Shown: in pieces, positions 1 to 10,340 of the stretch
How the letters are laid out: every line of letters begins with the position of its first letter
How positions within the stretch are numbered: position 1 is the stretch's first letter
Source of the DNA: Tolypocladium sp. Sup5 PDA-1
Taxonomy: Eukaryota; Ascomycota; Sordariomycetes; Hypocreales; Ophiocordycipitaceae
Direction: 5' to 3'
DNA: 44,838 nt
Assembly: GCA_000750105.3 (NCBI GenBank)
Contig: JPHH03000110.1
Location: 1 to 44,838 of the forward strand
Translations under genes and position numbers: made by a program
The notes under the pieces: generated by a model
The model's database searches: none
The model's input: only the letters and a program-made list of their open reading frames with translations
What the model was told of the DNA's origin: nothing

Positions 1-2
1 GA

Positions 3-791
3 AGCAGCAGCGCTGGCGCGAAGCGACCGTCCGGCGACACCGACGCCGCTCTGCCGCCGAGCAAGCGATGCTGTTCAGCATCTCCAGTAAAGGCAAGCAT
101 CGAAGCCCTGCCAAACCGGGTACACCGGCGGGTCATTCTTCGCGATTATGGGGAGCCGATCTGCAAGGCAAGCTCCCGCGTGGCTCTGCTGGCCGCGCTG
201 GAAGGCTGCATCGAAGGGCACGAGTCCTTGCACAAGGCTGGCTTTCTTCACAGAGACATCTCGAACAACAACCTCATGATCAATGAAGACGACAAGAACC
301 CCTCCCGGCGAGCTTTCCTGATCGACCTTGATCTCGCTGTCAGAGAGCAACGAGACGGCGCCTCTGGAGCAAAAGGGAAGACTGGCACGAGGGCATTCAT
401 GGCTATAGGAGCTCTGTTGGGCGATCAACACTCTTTCATGCACGATCTGGAGTCGTTTTTCTGGGTGCTCTTCTGGATATGCATTCATTACAATGGACCG
501 AATGAGCGTGCTAGGGTAGTTGGTCGATTTGATAAGTGGAATTACGTCGATGAGGAAGAGTTGGCAGAACTGAAATCGGGCTTGGTGGGCAATGAACGGC
601 ATTTTCTCAATCGGATAGGCCAGTCGTTTACCCCATATTTCGAGCCTCTAGCTCAGTGGATAAACAGGCTGCGACGGCTGCTGTTTCCAGGGGATAAGCC
701 GTGGCAAGACAGAGAAGATCCTGAGCTGTATGCTCGTGTACGGCGGATCCTGCGAGATGCCCAGAGGGACCCGAAGGTAGTGCAAGAGTAG
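3..791 (+). CDS. FunK1-type fungal protein kinase, C-terminal part (5' end outside window)
   Basis: The reading frame is open from the first bases of the window to the TAG at 789-791, giving about 262 residues of the kinase C-lobe. An HRD catalytic-loop motif (HRDISNNN) is followed by DLDLA, where ordinary kinases have DFG; this is usual for the FunK1 family of fungal-specific serine/threonine-like kinases. The later GTRAFMAIGAL and HDLESFFWVLFWICIHY segments are also family hallmarks. The N-lobe, with the ATP-binding lysine, lies upstream of the window. A second, damaged copy of the same gene sits in opposite orientation at 16308-17190. The substrate is unknown; FunK1 proteins are expanded in many fungi without an assigned role. 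No intron is visible in this part. Family assignment is firm; activity cannot be judged. Confidence 0.88.
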   Translation, partial: SSSAGAKRPSGDTDAALPPSKRCCSASPVKASIEALPNRVHRRVILRDYGEPICKASSRVALLAALEGCIEGHESLHKAGFLHRDISNNNLMINEDDKNPSRRAFLIDLDLAVREQRDGASGAKGKTGTRAFMAIGALLGDQHSFMHDLESFFWVLFWICIHYNGPNERARVVGRFDKWNYVDEEELAELKSGLVGNERHFLNRIGQSFTPYFEPLAQWINRLRRLLFPGDKPWQDREDPELYARVRRILRDAQRDPKVVQE

Positions 792-1612
792 TATCATATT
801 ATCACCACGTTGTTCTCATATACGGGCACACTTCTCCTCGGAAGAAGATAGTATTTTGGGCGGGCATAGGTGCATGTTTTGATGGGTGGTGGTTGCGCAG
901 ACGTGGCCATCTGATTTGGTGTGGGTGGATTTTCGTTGTCAATGATGGCCTTCCGTATTTGATGTTCCAGCGCATTCAACCCGCTCTTTCTAGCCAATTG
1001 TAAGACGCCGTAGCGCTGCCGATTGACGCGTTGCTGCCTTCATTACTGACATTTCTCTTGCTCCGACGTGGTCCACGTCATCATCTGCTGATGGAACAGT
1101 CCATCCAGTACAGCGACAAGTCTCCCCCACTCACGTCATCGTGGTGTTCAACACATGTGGCACCGCTCAGGTTCGTTCGCCTATGCAACTAAACGAGAGC
1201 GCACCGGGGCCAATCAACTTGGTGGCAAATCTGCACCAGCCCCTCCTCCCTTCCCCCTCTTCCTTCCTTCCTTCTCTTTTTGCCCTCCACATCTTCTGTT
1301 TCCCCTCATACTCTTTCGTGCCCTCTTGTTTCCGTCCCCTCTTGTTTCCGTCCCCCGGCCAAGCAACCAAATCAGGCGACAAGGCCTTCCGCATTTTAGC
1401 ATCCAACCTCAGCTGTCGTGCACGTCCCCACACATCACCGACGACGTTTCTATCATGTATTTGCGGATTCCCCTTCTCAAGCTCTCAACTTCTCCTGACT
1501 TTCGGGATCTTGCCTTAGATCACTCTTGGCTAAAAACATCACGAATTCGCGACGAACGGGAAGCGACACGCAATCCGACATCTGCCCCCCTCGAGACGAC
1601 TACCGCCGGGTG
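792..1612. promoter_or_regulatory. Intergenic region with pyrimidine-rich leader
   Basis: About 820 bp without a convincing gene. The stretch from about 1240 to 1345 is strongly CT-rich, with runs of cttcc and a duplicated cctcttgtttccgtcccc. Such CT tracts lie just upstream of transcription starts in many filamentous-fungus promoters, so it probably belongs to the small plus-strand gene that starts at 1613. No clear TATA box is seen. ORFs across the tract in both strands are low-complexity artefacts. Confidence 0.4.
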
Positions 1613-1999
1613 ATGAAAAAGCGTCGGGTCAAGGGAGACTGCTCAGATGACAAGCTTGTCGAGAAATGCAACAAATTGGTACGGCCCAGTCTTGATTCAT
1701 CGCTACTAAGACTTATACGTGTCTAGACCGGGAAAGATTGCTCTCTGCCCGTGTGGGAAGACCATGGAGATCTGTACGTGGAGGAACTTTCGGACGATGT
1801 TTTAGCCCTCGTCGTGGATATGGACCGATCAGCGGGATCATTGCGGTTTTTCGCCGCCTCTGATGATGAATACATAGACATGGTTGGTCAGAACTACGAG
1901 GGAGTGGTGATTGTGCGCTTAGAGGCGGGATTGAAATACGTATGCTTCGGGGAGTGCCGCGTCGGCAAAGTTCTTCAATTGCAAGACTCTACCACTTGA
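1613..1999 (+). CDS. Small two-exon hypothetical protein (112 aa)
   Basis: Model: exons 1613-1678 and 1727-1999, 112 aa. The 48-bp intron starts GTACGG, has a TACTAAG branch-like site and ends CTAG. Removing it joins two open frames in phase. The protein starts MKKRRVKGDCSDDK, so the N-terminus is basic; the rest is acidic (VEELSDDVLALVVDMDR). No known domain was recognised. The first ATG after an in-frame stop was chosen; an upstream exon is possible because the frame remains open without ATG back to about 1499. The last 11 bases overlap the end of the minus-strand gene at 1989-2959, so the two genes converge. Support comes only from splice logic and frame continuity. Confidence 0.5.
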
Positions 2000-2959
2000 C
2001 CTGCTGCCTCTTAGTTACTAATTGCATGGCCAACGTCGTAGGACACTGAATGGTGATAAATGGCGTGGAATCAGGGAGATGTGGTATGGTCAACCGGCTT
2101 TCACTATTCTGACTGACCAGAACGCGGATGACATCCAAGGTTTTCAGTTTGTAGACGTTCGCATACAACTGGACTTGGCATAGTCAGTACTGAGAAAAGT
2201 TGAAGATCCTGGGACCCTTACCGTCTTCCACGTCGGTCGAGCGAATGTCAGCTAGGCGAGTGTTGGTAGCTTGCACTCTTTCCGAGCTTTCAGCTGACTC
2301 TTCCTCGTCGCCGCCGTCGCTATCGTCACTGTCGTCATCAACCGCTTCGACGTCTGGCTCTCTGGTCGGTACGAGATCCCGAACGCCATGATAGCTTGGG
2401 ACAACTCCGTGTCCAATCGCGGTTGAATTCGCGCAGACGCGTTTGGCGGGGCTATTTCCGAAACATGACCCTCGTTTTGTTTGCTTGGTGCACTCGCCGG
2501 TGCCTGTAATAGCTAGACATCAAATAAGCAACTATCTTGAGGAGCGATGCTTGATACCGTACCTGGCTGTGAAAGCACGTCATGATACGACGCAAAGTGC
2601 TGCTTGGCAAGGTTGCAGATGCTCCTGGCGATCTGGGCCGTGCGTCTCCAGTGTCCTAGTTTTGAAATGAAATTGATGTCGTCCTTCTTGATCTCCGACA
2701 ACTTGGTGATAGACAATGCGATGCTGCACAGAAAAAGAACTTCGACCCCAAGACGTTGGTAAATGGTCAACAAGAGGGTACGAACCCCCTTCCGCCTGCT
2801 CCGTGTCGCTTGACAGTATGTTCGTCGTTCCATTTCTCCTTCCCTTACGAGGTCAATGATCTTTATCAGGGAAACGGCTTGTACCGTGGCCAACTCTGGG
2901 TTTGTTGTCAGGCATATCCGTACTTCATCCACTTTTTGGAGTTCGGCCTCGAAGGCCAT
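1989..2959 (-). CDS. Three-exon hypothetical protein (287 aa)
   Basis: Model on the minus strand: exons 2959-2563, 2503-2222 and 2173-1989. Both introns (59 and 48 bp) are GT-AG, and the second has a CTGAC branch site 10 nt before its AG. All three exons stay in one frame, giving 287 aa with a TAG stop. The N-terminal third is helical and charged (MAFEAELQKVDEVRI). The middle is rich in Asp, Glu and Ser (residues around 190-215), and the C-terminus is basic. No family was recognised. The start was set at the ATG in the context GTCATGG just after a CT-rich leader (about 2960-3060 on this strand). The open frame further upstream is pyrimidine-rich and low-complexity, so it was not included. Confidence 0.6.
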
Positions 2960-4090
2960 GACGGACAGGAAGGATGAGAAACGAGGAAGATGGGCGAGAA
3001 GGAAGGTGAGGAAGGAATTGAGGAAGGAAAGCAAGAAAGGAGGCATGGGGCGAGGAGGCGGGCTAATAAAGGCGGGGCAGCTGCAGGTTGTTGGGCTGGT
3101 CTGAGACAACCGGCGTAACCAGTCATAAAATAACCTCGGTGTTGCGGCTGACTTCTGTGCCCCTGTCACCCCTTCCTTCCCTTCCTTCCCTACCTTCCTT
3201 TGCTTCCTCTGCCACTCTGTGTATGGACCCTGTTGGCCCATAATGCAGACCTCGCAAGCCCTTGGGCTGACCCCTGCGTCCATGCTCTATCGATCAAAGT
3301 GACCATCCATGTGGCTTGCAGGAACAACCTCGCTTGTGCATATCGGAAGCAGAATGCTGGTTCATTCATTGTGTTGTTCCCGATACCAAATCGATCAGCT
3401 TGAAGGGAGACGTGATTAAGGTCGAGGGTAGTGTAATGGCTTCTGGAGTAGTGAAATCCTTGGGATTGTGCAATGGAGAGCTTCGGTCTAATTACGTTCA
3501 CAATAAAGTCAGCATCGTGATGTCCACCTTCACGTTTCCAGACGGTCGCCACTGTGTGAACCGACACCACCAACTCACCTCACTTCCCGTCCCGCCATCT
3601 GCTTACCGTGCCCTGATTCACAAAGTGGCTTGCAGGAGAAAGGTTCCCTCCTCCATAACCCGGGGCTTGCGTCAGCCGTACATGGATGCAACTCGAACCA
3701 CAACCAACAGAAATGCGGCCACGGAACGCGGTTGTGCTGTGTTGGTTCACGTATGCCGATCTAACTACATCAATCAGCATGGATGAAGCGAGGTAGTTGT
3801 TCTCTCAGCCGATGGAGAGAAGATTGTGTCGTATTGTCGCTGGGGATGGCTTGAACGTCTATATAAAGACCACTCCTCCAGGGCCACTCCTGCTCTCATT
3901 TCATGGTAGCATGCTCTTCTCGCCAAGAGACAGTGTACCGTTGCTCTCTCAATTATCTCACTTTCAATATTATCTTTGTTCCTGTCTGCCGTTGTGTGAA
4001 AGACTGGCCATCTGATCAATCTTCATACTCACCCTGCCAGAATCAGCCACGCCTCTCGAGACCTGCTGCCAACTTGTATCACCATTTAAT
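2960..4090. other. Intergenic region, possible gene fragment at about 3316-3600 (+)
   Basis: Between the minus-strand gene and the 578-aa gene there is about 1.1 kb without a firm gene. A plus-strand stretch at about 3320-3600 reads as plausible protein (segments such as SISLKGDVIKVEGSVMASG and FPDGRHC). It has no ATG at its beginning and follows a possible 3' splice site (TTGCAG at about 3320). It may be an exon of an unresolved or decayed gene. The same ggcttgcagga motif recurs at about 3628. Function unknown. Confidence 0.3.
3860..3868 (+). promoter_or_regulatory. TATA box for the 578-aa gene
   Basis: TATATAAAG lies 223 bp upstream of the ATG at 4091, followed by a pyrimidine-rich stretch (about 3885-3990). 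The position fits a core promoter with a leader of roughly 190 nt. This is direct sequence evidence for the motif; the assignment to the downstream gene is inferred. Confidence 0.55.
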
Positions 4091-5988
4091 ATGGATTCGA
4101 ACAAGTCGACACAGCTTCCTGTTATGCCTCAGCCTTTCTCAACCCCTCCCAACAGTCGCTCTGCCACGCCTGACCCCTTTGATGAAGCTTTGGAAGAAAG
4201 CTCATGGATGAAGGGCAAGGAAAGAGGCAACAAGAGAGAATGCCATTCAAACAGAAGCAAGCAAGACAGCAGCCCTGGTTCATCTGAAAGGTAAGCAACA
4301 GTATGTGGTGCTGTGGTGAACAGCGCAGAGGTGCCGGAGAGCAAAGACAATCGTTTGCTATATCGACTAGACAGTTGCTGACGAGGAAGCAGGGCACCTC
4401 CCCCTCCACCGCCTTGCAAGCAGGGTGGTCACTCGAAGCCCTCGACGCCTCTGCCACTCGATGTCAACGAAATGGCGTGTTCCTTGACGGTAGAGCCTGG
4501 CGACGTGTCTACCCCGGCTCAGGTGGCGGCTACTGGTGTCGAACGTCTGACTCTCGGTAGTGAACAAGCGCCAGGCCACCTTTCGTACGCCACCATGCGC
4601 AACACGTCCGGGAATGCTCTGTCTACTTCGGATCAGTGGCCAACTTCTGTCGGCGCATCCTCTTCACGCGACCAAGGCCAATCGCCGGCTGCAGTCCAAG
4701 CCAAAGGCCGTACGGTCAGGGTGGACGAAGCCCTCGACGCGGAAGCCCAACGCGACTTCAGCGAGCTGTGGAACAGGAAGCAAGAGGAAAACGACACGCT
4801 GGAGTATATGGATGTCCCTGACACGGCCGCGTTGGAGGAGTTGCGGTCTGCACTCTCCATTCATGGCCGCCGACCTGCGCCAGGCACGCCCCAGTGCGAC
4901 AATGTCGGGGCCTCGGACCACCTGTCGGAACCCGATCGCCAACGGGTTATCCGCCGCATGGCCGGCGTCGCGTCGCTCATTGCGGCGCCTGGCAGAACTG
5001 ATGCCGGACATCGCTGTGGAGCCCGTTGCATGTGCAACCCGGCCGGCAACTCAGGGGAGAGTGCAGTCGAGAGGGCAAGGACAGATATCTACGCCACTGA
5101 ACACCAACCGAGACAGGACGATGCAAACAACAATATTGAAGCATCCCAGGCAGAAGGCGAGGGTATCGGCAGGGCTAACAGTCGGAACGGAGCGGGCTGC
5201 GTACAGGCGACGGCTGTTTCGACACAGACTGCCAAGAATGCTGTGATCTCCTCGAGCCCCATGATGGATATTGAGACTTCCAAAGTCGACGGTCTTGACA
5301 CGCATGGCTCCGGCGCGAACTCTGCTCCAGCCGCTGCTTCTGAGACACGGTATGCGTCGCATGAATGGCATAATTTCAGATACCTCTTTGACTACGAAGA
5401 GTCCGTGAAGTCTCCTGCTGAGGTCGCTAGTGGACCGAATGATTCGGAAAGCCGCCGAATTGATGCAACAGAGTTGGAGGGCGCGGACTTTCAGTTGGAC
5501 CTCTTCGGGCCCATTGTTCCAGCTCGAGACGACAGCAATGGCGAAGACCACGACTGTTCCGCAACTGCGGCGCCCGTCGAAGCGTCTTCATCGTCAACCC
5601 AGGACTGTAATATGGTGGAACACTGCGATTCCCCAGCGACAACTGTCGAGGACAGACCGGACCAGGAGGAGCTTGCGATGTTGTTCCATGTTCTCTACAG
5701 CGGAACCGCAAGTAGGGAATCATATCGGGAGATGGGTCTCTCTATGCTCGGTAAGTAGCACTGCACCACGAGGTACGGTCGCTCCCTCTTGGTTGACACG
5801 ATTCATCAGACAATCCTGGGTCGCCACCTGGCTTATTGCAAGCCGATGCTGTCGACCCAGATGATCCTCGCATCACCACGCACGTTGACATAGGTGACAT
5901 TCTGGGCCCATCGGGGCGCTCTGAAGACACCAATTCATCAGACAATCCTGGGTCGCCTCCTGACACGGCCGCTACCCTCGGCTGTTAG
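4091..5988 (+). CDS. Three-exon low-complexity acidic protein (578 aa), unknown function
   Basis: Model: exons 4091-4290, 4393-5750 and 5810-5988. The introns are 102 bp and 59 bp, both starting GTAAG and ending CAG, and all junctions keep one frame through 578 aa. The protein starts MDSNKSTQLPVMPQPFSTPP. A proline run follows the first junction (APPPPPPC). The centre and C-terminus are rich in Ser, Ala, Asp and Glu and probably disordered. A repeated motif DNPGSPP occurs twice in exon 3, and the segment LFGPIVPARD lies near residue 420. No enzymatic domain was recognised. A decayed copy of parts of the gene follows at about 5989-6200. It could be a nuclear or scaffold-like disordered protein, but nothing in the sequence proves that. 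Confidence 0.6.
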
Positions 5989-6200
5989 AACTGACGCCGG
6001 AAACCGCTGTGGGAATGACTGCGTTTCCTTCGACTTCTTGATGGACCGAATGATTGGGAAGGCCCCCGAATTGACGCATCGGAGTTATTGAATGCGGACA
6101 TCCCATACGACCTCTTCGGGCCCATTGTTCCAGCTCGAGATAGCAGCAACCGAAGCAATGGAGGTGCCTGACGGACTGCTCGCTCAGGGCATACGTTCGC
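5989..6200 (+). repeat. Degenerate duplicate of the tail of the 578-aa gene
   Basis: Bases 5989-6020 (aactgacgccggaaaccgct) resemble 4997 onward (aactgatgccggacatcgct). Bases 6043-6155 resemble 5432-5540, including the shared string acctcttcgggcccattgtt. The copy lacks much of the intervening sequence and carries in-frame stops such as the TGA after gttat at about 6090. It looks like an old partial tandem duplication placed directly after the stop codon of the gene. Confidence 0.65.
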
Positions 6201-7762
6201 GAAACGCATTGCGATTGCGGGTTGAATACAGGTCTGATTTCGTTGTCAAAGATGCTTTGCTGCCAACTGTTAGCTCACACTCATTCAACTGCAATAAAGT
6301 TATGTCAGTCTTTTAAACTTGTAGGATGCTGAATGTTAAGCTACGGGGACCAATACAACTGCCTCTATCTGGGTACTTCTGCGCAGTCAACGGTGCGGTC
6401 GCGCAACGTCGCAAGCACTTCACGGCTTGCGATCAATGAGGCGAAGTATGATCAGCAGCACAAGCACCTTGCGGCTCATATTCTAGCAACTCGAACAAGG
6501 ATGATGCCGATAGGATGAAGGAGGCCGCGAAGAAGTCCAAAGAGAAGCGTGGCAAGGGTGACGACGAGAGCATGCGCATCACCAACGACACCGAGGAGAT
6601 GACCATGAATGGATGCAGGCAAGAAGTCAAAGGAGAAGCGCGGGAAGTAATGACCTCCCGAGGGCCAGTTTACCTTACACAACTGTTTGCAGAAGGACTG
6701 AATTCGATCTGCGTTGGAGGTTTCTTGACAATCACAGCCTCTACTGTACTCGTTACAAGGCAATAAATTTCTGGCTGCGCACCCGTTGCGAGATCTGCTT
6801 TGCTGCCTAAATACCGCGCGTCCATGTGCAGCAACTTGACGTCAATTCAGCGGTTGAGCCCATGATTCACGTCCCTCGACGTGGCGGCAGCTGTGGATGC
6901 TGCGGCGGGTCCCGAAGCGCTTGGCGAGTCGGCCTCCGGCGTCGAGCCGCATATTCTCGGGTCGCTGTGGCGGCCCTTATGGCCGGGACGGACGCCCCGC
7001 CGGGAAAGGGCAAGATGGCATCTGCCGGTGGGCCAGACCAGGTCGCGGGGGAGTTGCAGGAGCTGAACATTCAGCTGCCAGGGATCGCAGGGGCTCATTG
7101 CCGGTCTGAACCTTGCTGGAAGATACCCCGCAATTGACGCCTAATCCATCTGCAGGCCACCACCCCTCCCGATACTTGTGGTTGGGACCTGAGGGTGGTC
7201 GAAGCTGCTGTGCGTCAAGTGTCGGGCGTGAAACTAAGCGCTGAATCCGGCCGAGGTATGAGTCTGAGATTTGCTTGGCAGAGCGTCTGGGATTTCGGAC
7301 GATGGCCTTTGTGCAAAGAGACGCAGTCGCGGAAGTGTATTTGGCTTCCCGCGCAGCCGAGCAGCCCAAGACAAGGAGCTCAACGCGCGATGCCGGGTTT
7401 ACGTGCAGTGGAGGCTGGGCAATTTTAGCTTGCGACCACGCACGTTCGTCGGCCAGTGTAAGGCAGCTCTATGCTTATGAGGTCAAGCGAAAGGTTCCCC
7501 GGGCTTGCTTCGCCGGAAATAATGGTGGATGCGCCGTCCTTTGCTTACTAAAATCCCATTGCGCCTGTGGTCAAAAAAAAAGGCGATGCTGGGTCTGGGG
7601 TAGGGGCAAGAAGTGGGCGTGGAGATGGGAGTTCATCCATCGGCCCCAGTACACAGGCCCAAGGATTCACGTTGCGCTTCAGGGTCGCGATATGCGTCTT
7701 TCATGCAAGATGCACGACTCTGTGTGACATCGGCCGGGGGTGATCTGAAAACACCAGGAGTG
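6201..7762. other. Region without a supported gene
   Basis: About 1.5 kb of mixed composition. Short open frames exist on both strands (for example around 6515-6766 and 6826-7137), but none has a recognisable domain, a good start and consistent splice signals together. The plus-strand segment 6960-7137 reads KGKMASAGGPDQVAGELQEL and ends at a stop, and might be a fragment. A short run of eight A at about 7575 is the only notable simple repeat. Confidence 0.3.
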
Positions 7763-8379
7763 CTATCCCGGTTCTTCTGCTCGCATGCGCAAGTCTCCCC
7801 CTTGAGAGGCGACAGGCGAGTGGTTTTGGCCTTGCCGTGGGACTTGGCCGCCAGGCTCCTCGTCTCGACTCTGAGAGAAGCCAAGCAAGTCCAGTACAAC
7901 CGTCCTCACCATGCCTTCTTCAACCAAGAGACTTGGTCTGCAAGTTTGTCGATGATGTTTATCGGCGGGGTTTTTGAGCTCGAAGTACCTCAGCAAGTGC
8001 GTAGTGGGCCTCTTCTATCGTTAGACGATGGCTTCCATGGGGTCAGATGGATCTCGGCATACCGACAAGAGATAAAGCAGCCAAGATAGTTCGTCCTCCC
8101 GGCCCCCTTGGTAGAGCCGTGGCCAAAAGTCTTCAAAGGTGCTGCAGCGACCACCGTGTTTCTCGATGACTTCGGGTGCCCGTGCTACTTTGGAGAGCTG
8201 CTGGCTGGGAAGTGCAGCGAAAAGGTCGATAAATGTTGTGAAGTCCAAGTGGAAGAACTGCTTCTATCGTATCGGTAACGCAAGGTTTCCTTCGGTGCTA
8301 GGACTGTCCTCTTGCTTCGGGGTTTCTTGAGAGACCGCAAGGCCAGGCGAGCGTCAACCTGTTCCTTTGTGTAGGTCAT
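7763..8379 (-). pseudogene. Hypothetical gene with one good intron and an apparent frameshift
   Basis: An ATG at 8379 opens MTYTKEQVDARLALRSLKK. The frame is lost near 8255, where the next frame continues as DFTTFIDLFAALPSQQLSK without an ATG and without a usable donor site. Further on, a 48-bp intron (8062-8015; GTATGC, branch TCTAACG, acceptor GATAG) joins in phase to an exon reading KRPTTHLLRYFELKNP and ending at 7763. The good intron argues that a real gene existed here. The frame break near 8255 suggests either a pseudogene or a one-to-two-base sequence error. No domain was recognised. Confidence 0.42.
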
Positions 8380-8994
8380 CCTTGGGGTAGCCCGTGGTTT
8401 TAGAAAATCGAGAGATACAAGCTGGGATGTAGACGGTTGCCGAAATAGATAGCTGTGTACAAGTTAGGAGTACCTCCCCTCCCCTTTATGCACTCGGACA
8501 CACTCGGCTTTGCCACGACCTTGCCACGACTCACTCCTCGATCAGCCACCTGCGCTTGCTTCTGACAGCCTGGTCACCCAATCAAGTCGACGTTTTCTGG
8601 GATTGTTGACACATCCTTCCGCACAAGTCCGAAGCTGGGACACCTTGCAGGCAGTTCCAGACCCATCGAACGCAATATTGGCAGGCTGCTGCCTATGCCG
8701 GTCGACGTGAACGCACAAAGTCCAACGAGCAGTTTAGGCAGCCGTCGGCTGGGTGGCCGCTTCCTGGGCTGCCAACATGACATCCACGTGCAATCCTACG
8801 TGAATGAGTCCTCGTCGCGCTGCCGAACAAGCCCAGTACTTAAAGGCCACACCACTGCCCTCAGAGGTGTTGGTGAGATTCATTTCCCATGACTCCTGCT
8901 ACACTTGGACAGCGTATCACGTTTTCCTACTCGAATTGCACATACATGATTCCGCTCCGACAAGCGCCATTCTCACCAAATTAAATCTGGCGCA
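8380..8994. other. Intergenic region between divergent genes
   Basis: About 600 bp that would hold the promoters of the minus-strand gene ending at 7763 and of the small plus-strand gene at 8995. No clear TATA box or conserved element was found. A plus-strand open frame at 8804-9097 overlaps the small gene in another frame and was judged a shadow. Confidence 0.35.
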
Positions 8995-9171
8995 ATGGCC
9001 CTTTACAATCCAACCCAGCCACTCGACATGGCTGCTACTGTGCGGGGCTCGCTCGTCAACGCAGTCAACTGCTCCAAGTGTGGATACAACAATGTAACCG
9101 GAAGCAAATACTGCGCAGGCACCCTATCTGGCGGTGGCTCCTGTGGACAGGAGCTGCCCCAGGTTGTCTGA
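8995..9171 (+). CDS. Small cysteine-rich, zinc-ribbon-like protein (58 aa)
   Basis: The ATG at 8995 (context CGCAATGG) opens a 58-aa frame ending TGA at 9171: MALYNPTQPLDMAATVRG, then VNAVNCSKCGYNNVTGSKYC and a final segment with GGGSCGQ. Four cysteines arranged C-x2-C-x10-C-x9-C, with glycines beside them, resemble a single zinc ribbon, as in ribosomal or small adaptor proteins. There is no signal peptide. A GTAAGT...CTGCAG intron may lie in the 3' untranslated region (about 9197-9257). The gene stands alone between the broken gene at 7763-8379 and the APH-type kinase. The function is unknown and the zinc-ribbon reading is an inference from spacing. Confidence 0.55.
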   Translation: MALYNPTQPLDMAATVRGSLVNAVNCSKCGYNNVTGSKYCAGTLSGGGSCGQELPQVV

Positions 9172-9452
9172 AATGGCTGTTCACGGCATAGTTGTGTAAG
9201 TCCTTTGTTCGATCAAGAGGGGGAAAGTAGCCAAGCTAATGACACGCTATCTGCAGGAAAAGCGGTGATAACGGCTGGACAAATTTGAAATGCTTGGTCT
9301 TATTTCTGGTTGGAGGCCGCCGCGAGGATGTATGTAGTGATGCAAAGTCCAGAAAGTCAAGGTCTATGGCGACTCGTGCGCTTTAACTGAAGATCAAAAG
9401 GTGCTGTTGGTCCATGCATCTTTCAGATTTGCGTGCTATACACAATGTCGCC

Positions 9453-10340
9453 TCATTTGCCCCACGCAACGAACTTTTTCACAACGTCAGTGAAGCCCAT
9501 CTGTCCCATGTGAAGCATCACCCTCCTTCTCCAGTCCAATTCGTCGCCGCTGGCAAGATTCATTCCACTGGAAACGCGGAACTTAGTCCTAATCCATTCT
9601 ACGGGCACGAATCCGGCGGTTTCCCAATCGATGATGCCGATAGAGTCATTGGCCAGGTCCACCAGGATGTTGGATGGGCCAAGGTCGCAGTGGTAAAACA
9701 CGAGGGTCGAACAGTCCATGTCCAGTTCCAAGCAGCTCTTGCGTAGATTCTGGGGGCTGCAGTCCACCTTTCGCCCACACAGATATCGTTCCGAGAGGGC
9801 ATTGCCGTCAACGCCGCTGATGCTGCTCCTATCAGCAGGGACCGCCAGTTCCCTGCAGATATCAACAAGCCTCTCGGCGTAGTGCTCTCTCATGGACTCG
9901 TCCAAGGATGCCCACAAACTGTCGATAGTTTCTCCGGAAATCCGGCTCAGCACAATGTAGTATCGACCATCGTATTCGGCGTGGTGGAGTACATCGGGAA
10001 TCGCAAAGCTCCAAGTTCGTTGTTGGAGCCATGCCAGCGTGACGTGCTCTCTCGTCACCTCTGGCACATCCAGGATCCTTACTTTACAGAAGGCATCGCC
10101 GATGCTGAAGACGGCAGAGACGCCCCCAGCATCGTATACTAACTTGATGTCGCTCGTATCCGATAGTGGTCGACTCTCTGGCAGGGGAAGTGGTGCGTCG
10201 GAGATCAGGTAACCTCCGCCATTTCCATCTCGCCAGGTACATTCTGAAAGAGAAGCGCGTGAGAGTAGGAGTTTGTTCCCGATGAGCCAGGAATTATCGT
10301 CTATTTCCCGGATCGACTCTCGGACTGGACGGTCGGCCAT
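9453..10340 (-). CDS. Aminoglycoside phosphotransferase (APH)-family kinase-like protein (295 aa)
   Basis: A single-exon gene of 295 aa with its ATG at 10340. The catalytic-loop signature HCDLGPSNILVD (about residues 217-228), with catalytic Asp and metal-binding Asn, is followed by IGIIDWETAGFVPVEW (about 235-250), where IDWE supplies the second metal-binding Asp. This is the APH/choline-kinase-like fold, which phosphorylates small molecules with ATP. Fungal genomes hold many such proteins, and very few are antibiotic kinases; the substrate here is unknown. The length is normal for a small member, and the N-terminal segment (about 70-120) fits a nucleotide-binding lobe. No intron or lesion is seen, so it is probably functional. 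Confidence 0.85.
   Translation of the reverse strand: MADRPVRESIREIDDNSWLIGNKLLLSRASLSECTWRDGNGGGYLISDAPLPLPESRPLSDTSDIKLVYDAGGVSAVFSIGDAFCKVRILDVPEVTREHVTLAWLQQRTWSFAIPDVLHHAEYDGRYYIVLSRISGETIDSLWASLDESMREHYAERLVDICRELAVPADRSSISGVDGNALSERYLCGRKVDCSPQNLRKSCLELDMDCSTLVFYHCDLGPSNILVDLANDSIGIIDWETAGFVPVEWIRTKFRVSSGMNLASGDELDWRRRVMLHMGQMGFTDVVKKFVAWGK

Noticed and set aside
75..602. Minus-strand 175-codon ORF over the FunK1 gene
   Set aside because: It is a shadow of the kinase reading frame; the plus strand carries the HRD motif.
2960..3283. Upstream extension of the minus-strand gene ending at 1989
   Set aside because: The added segment is a low-complexity translation of a CT-rich leader; the ATG at 2959 has better context.
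5051..5551. Minus-strand 166-codon ORF over the 578-aa gene
   Set aside because: It lies antisense to an exon supported by three consistent splice junctions and has no domain.
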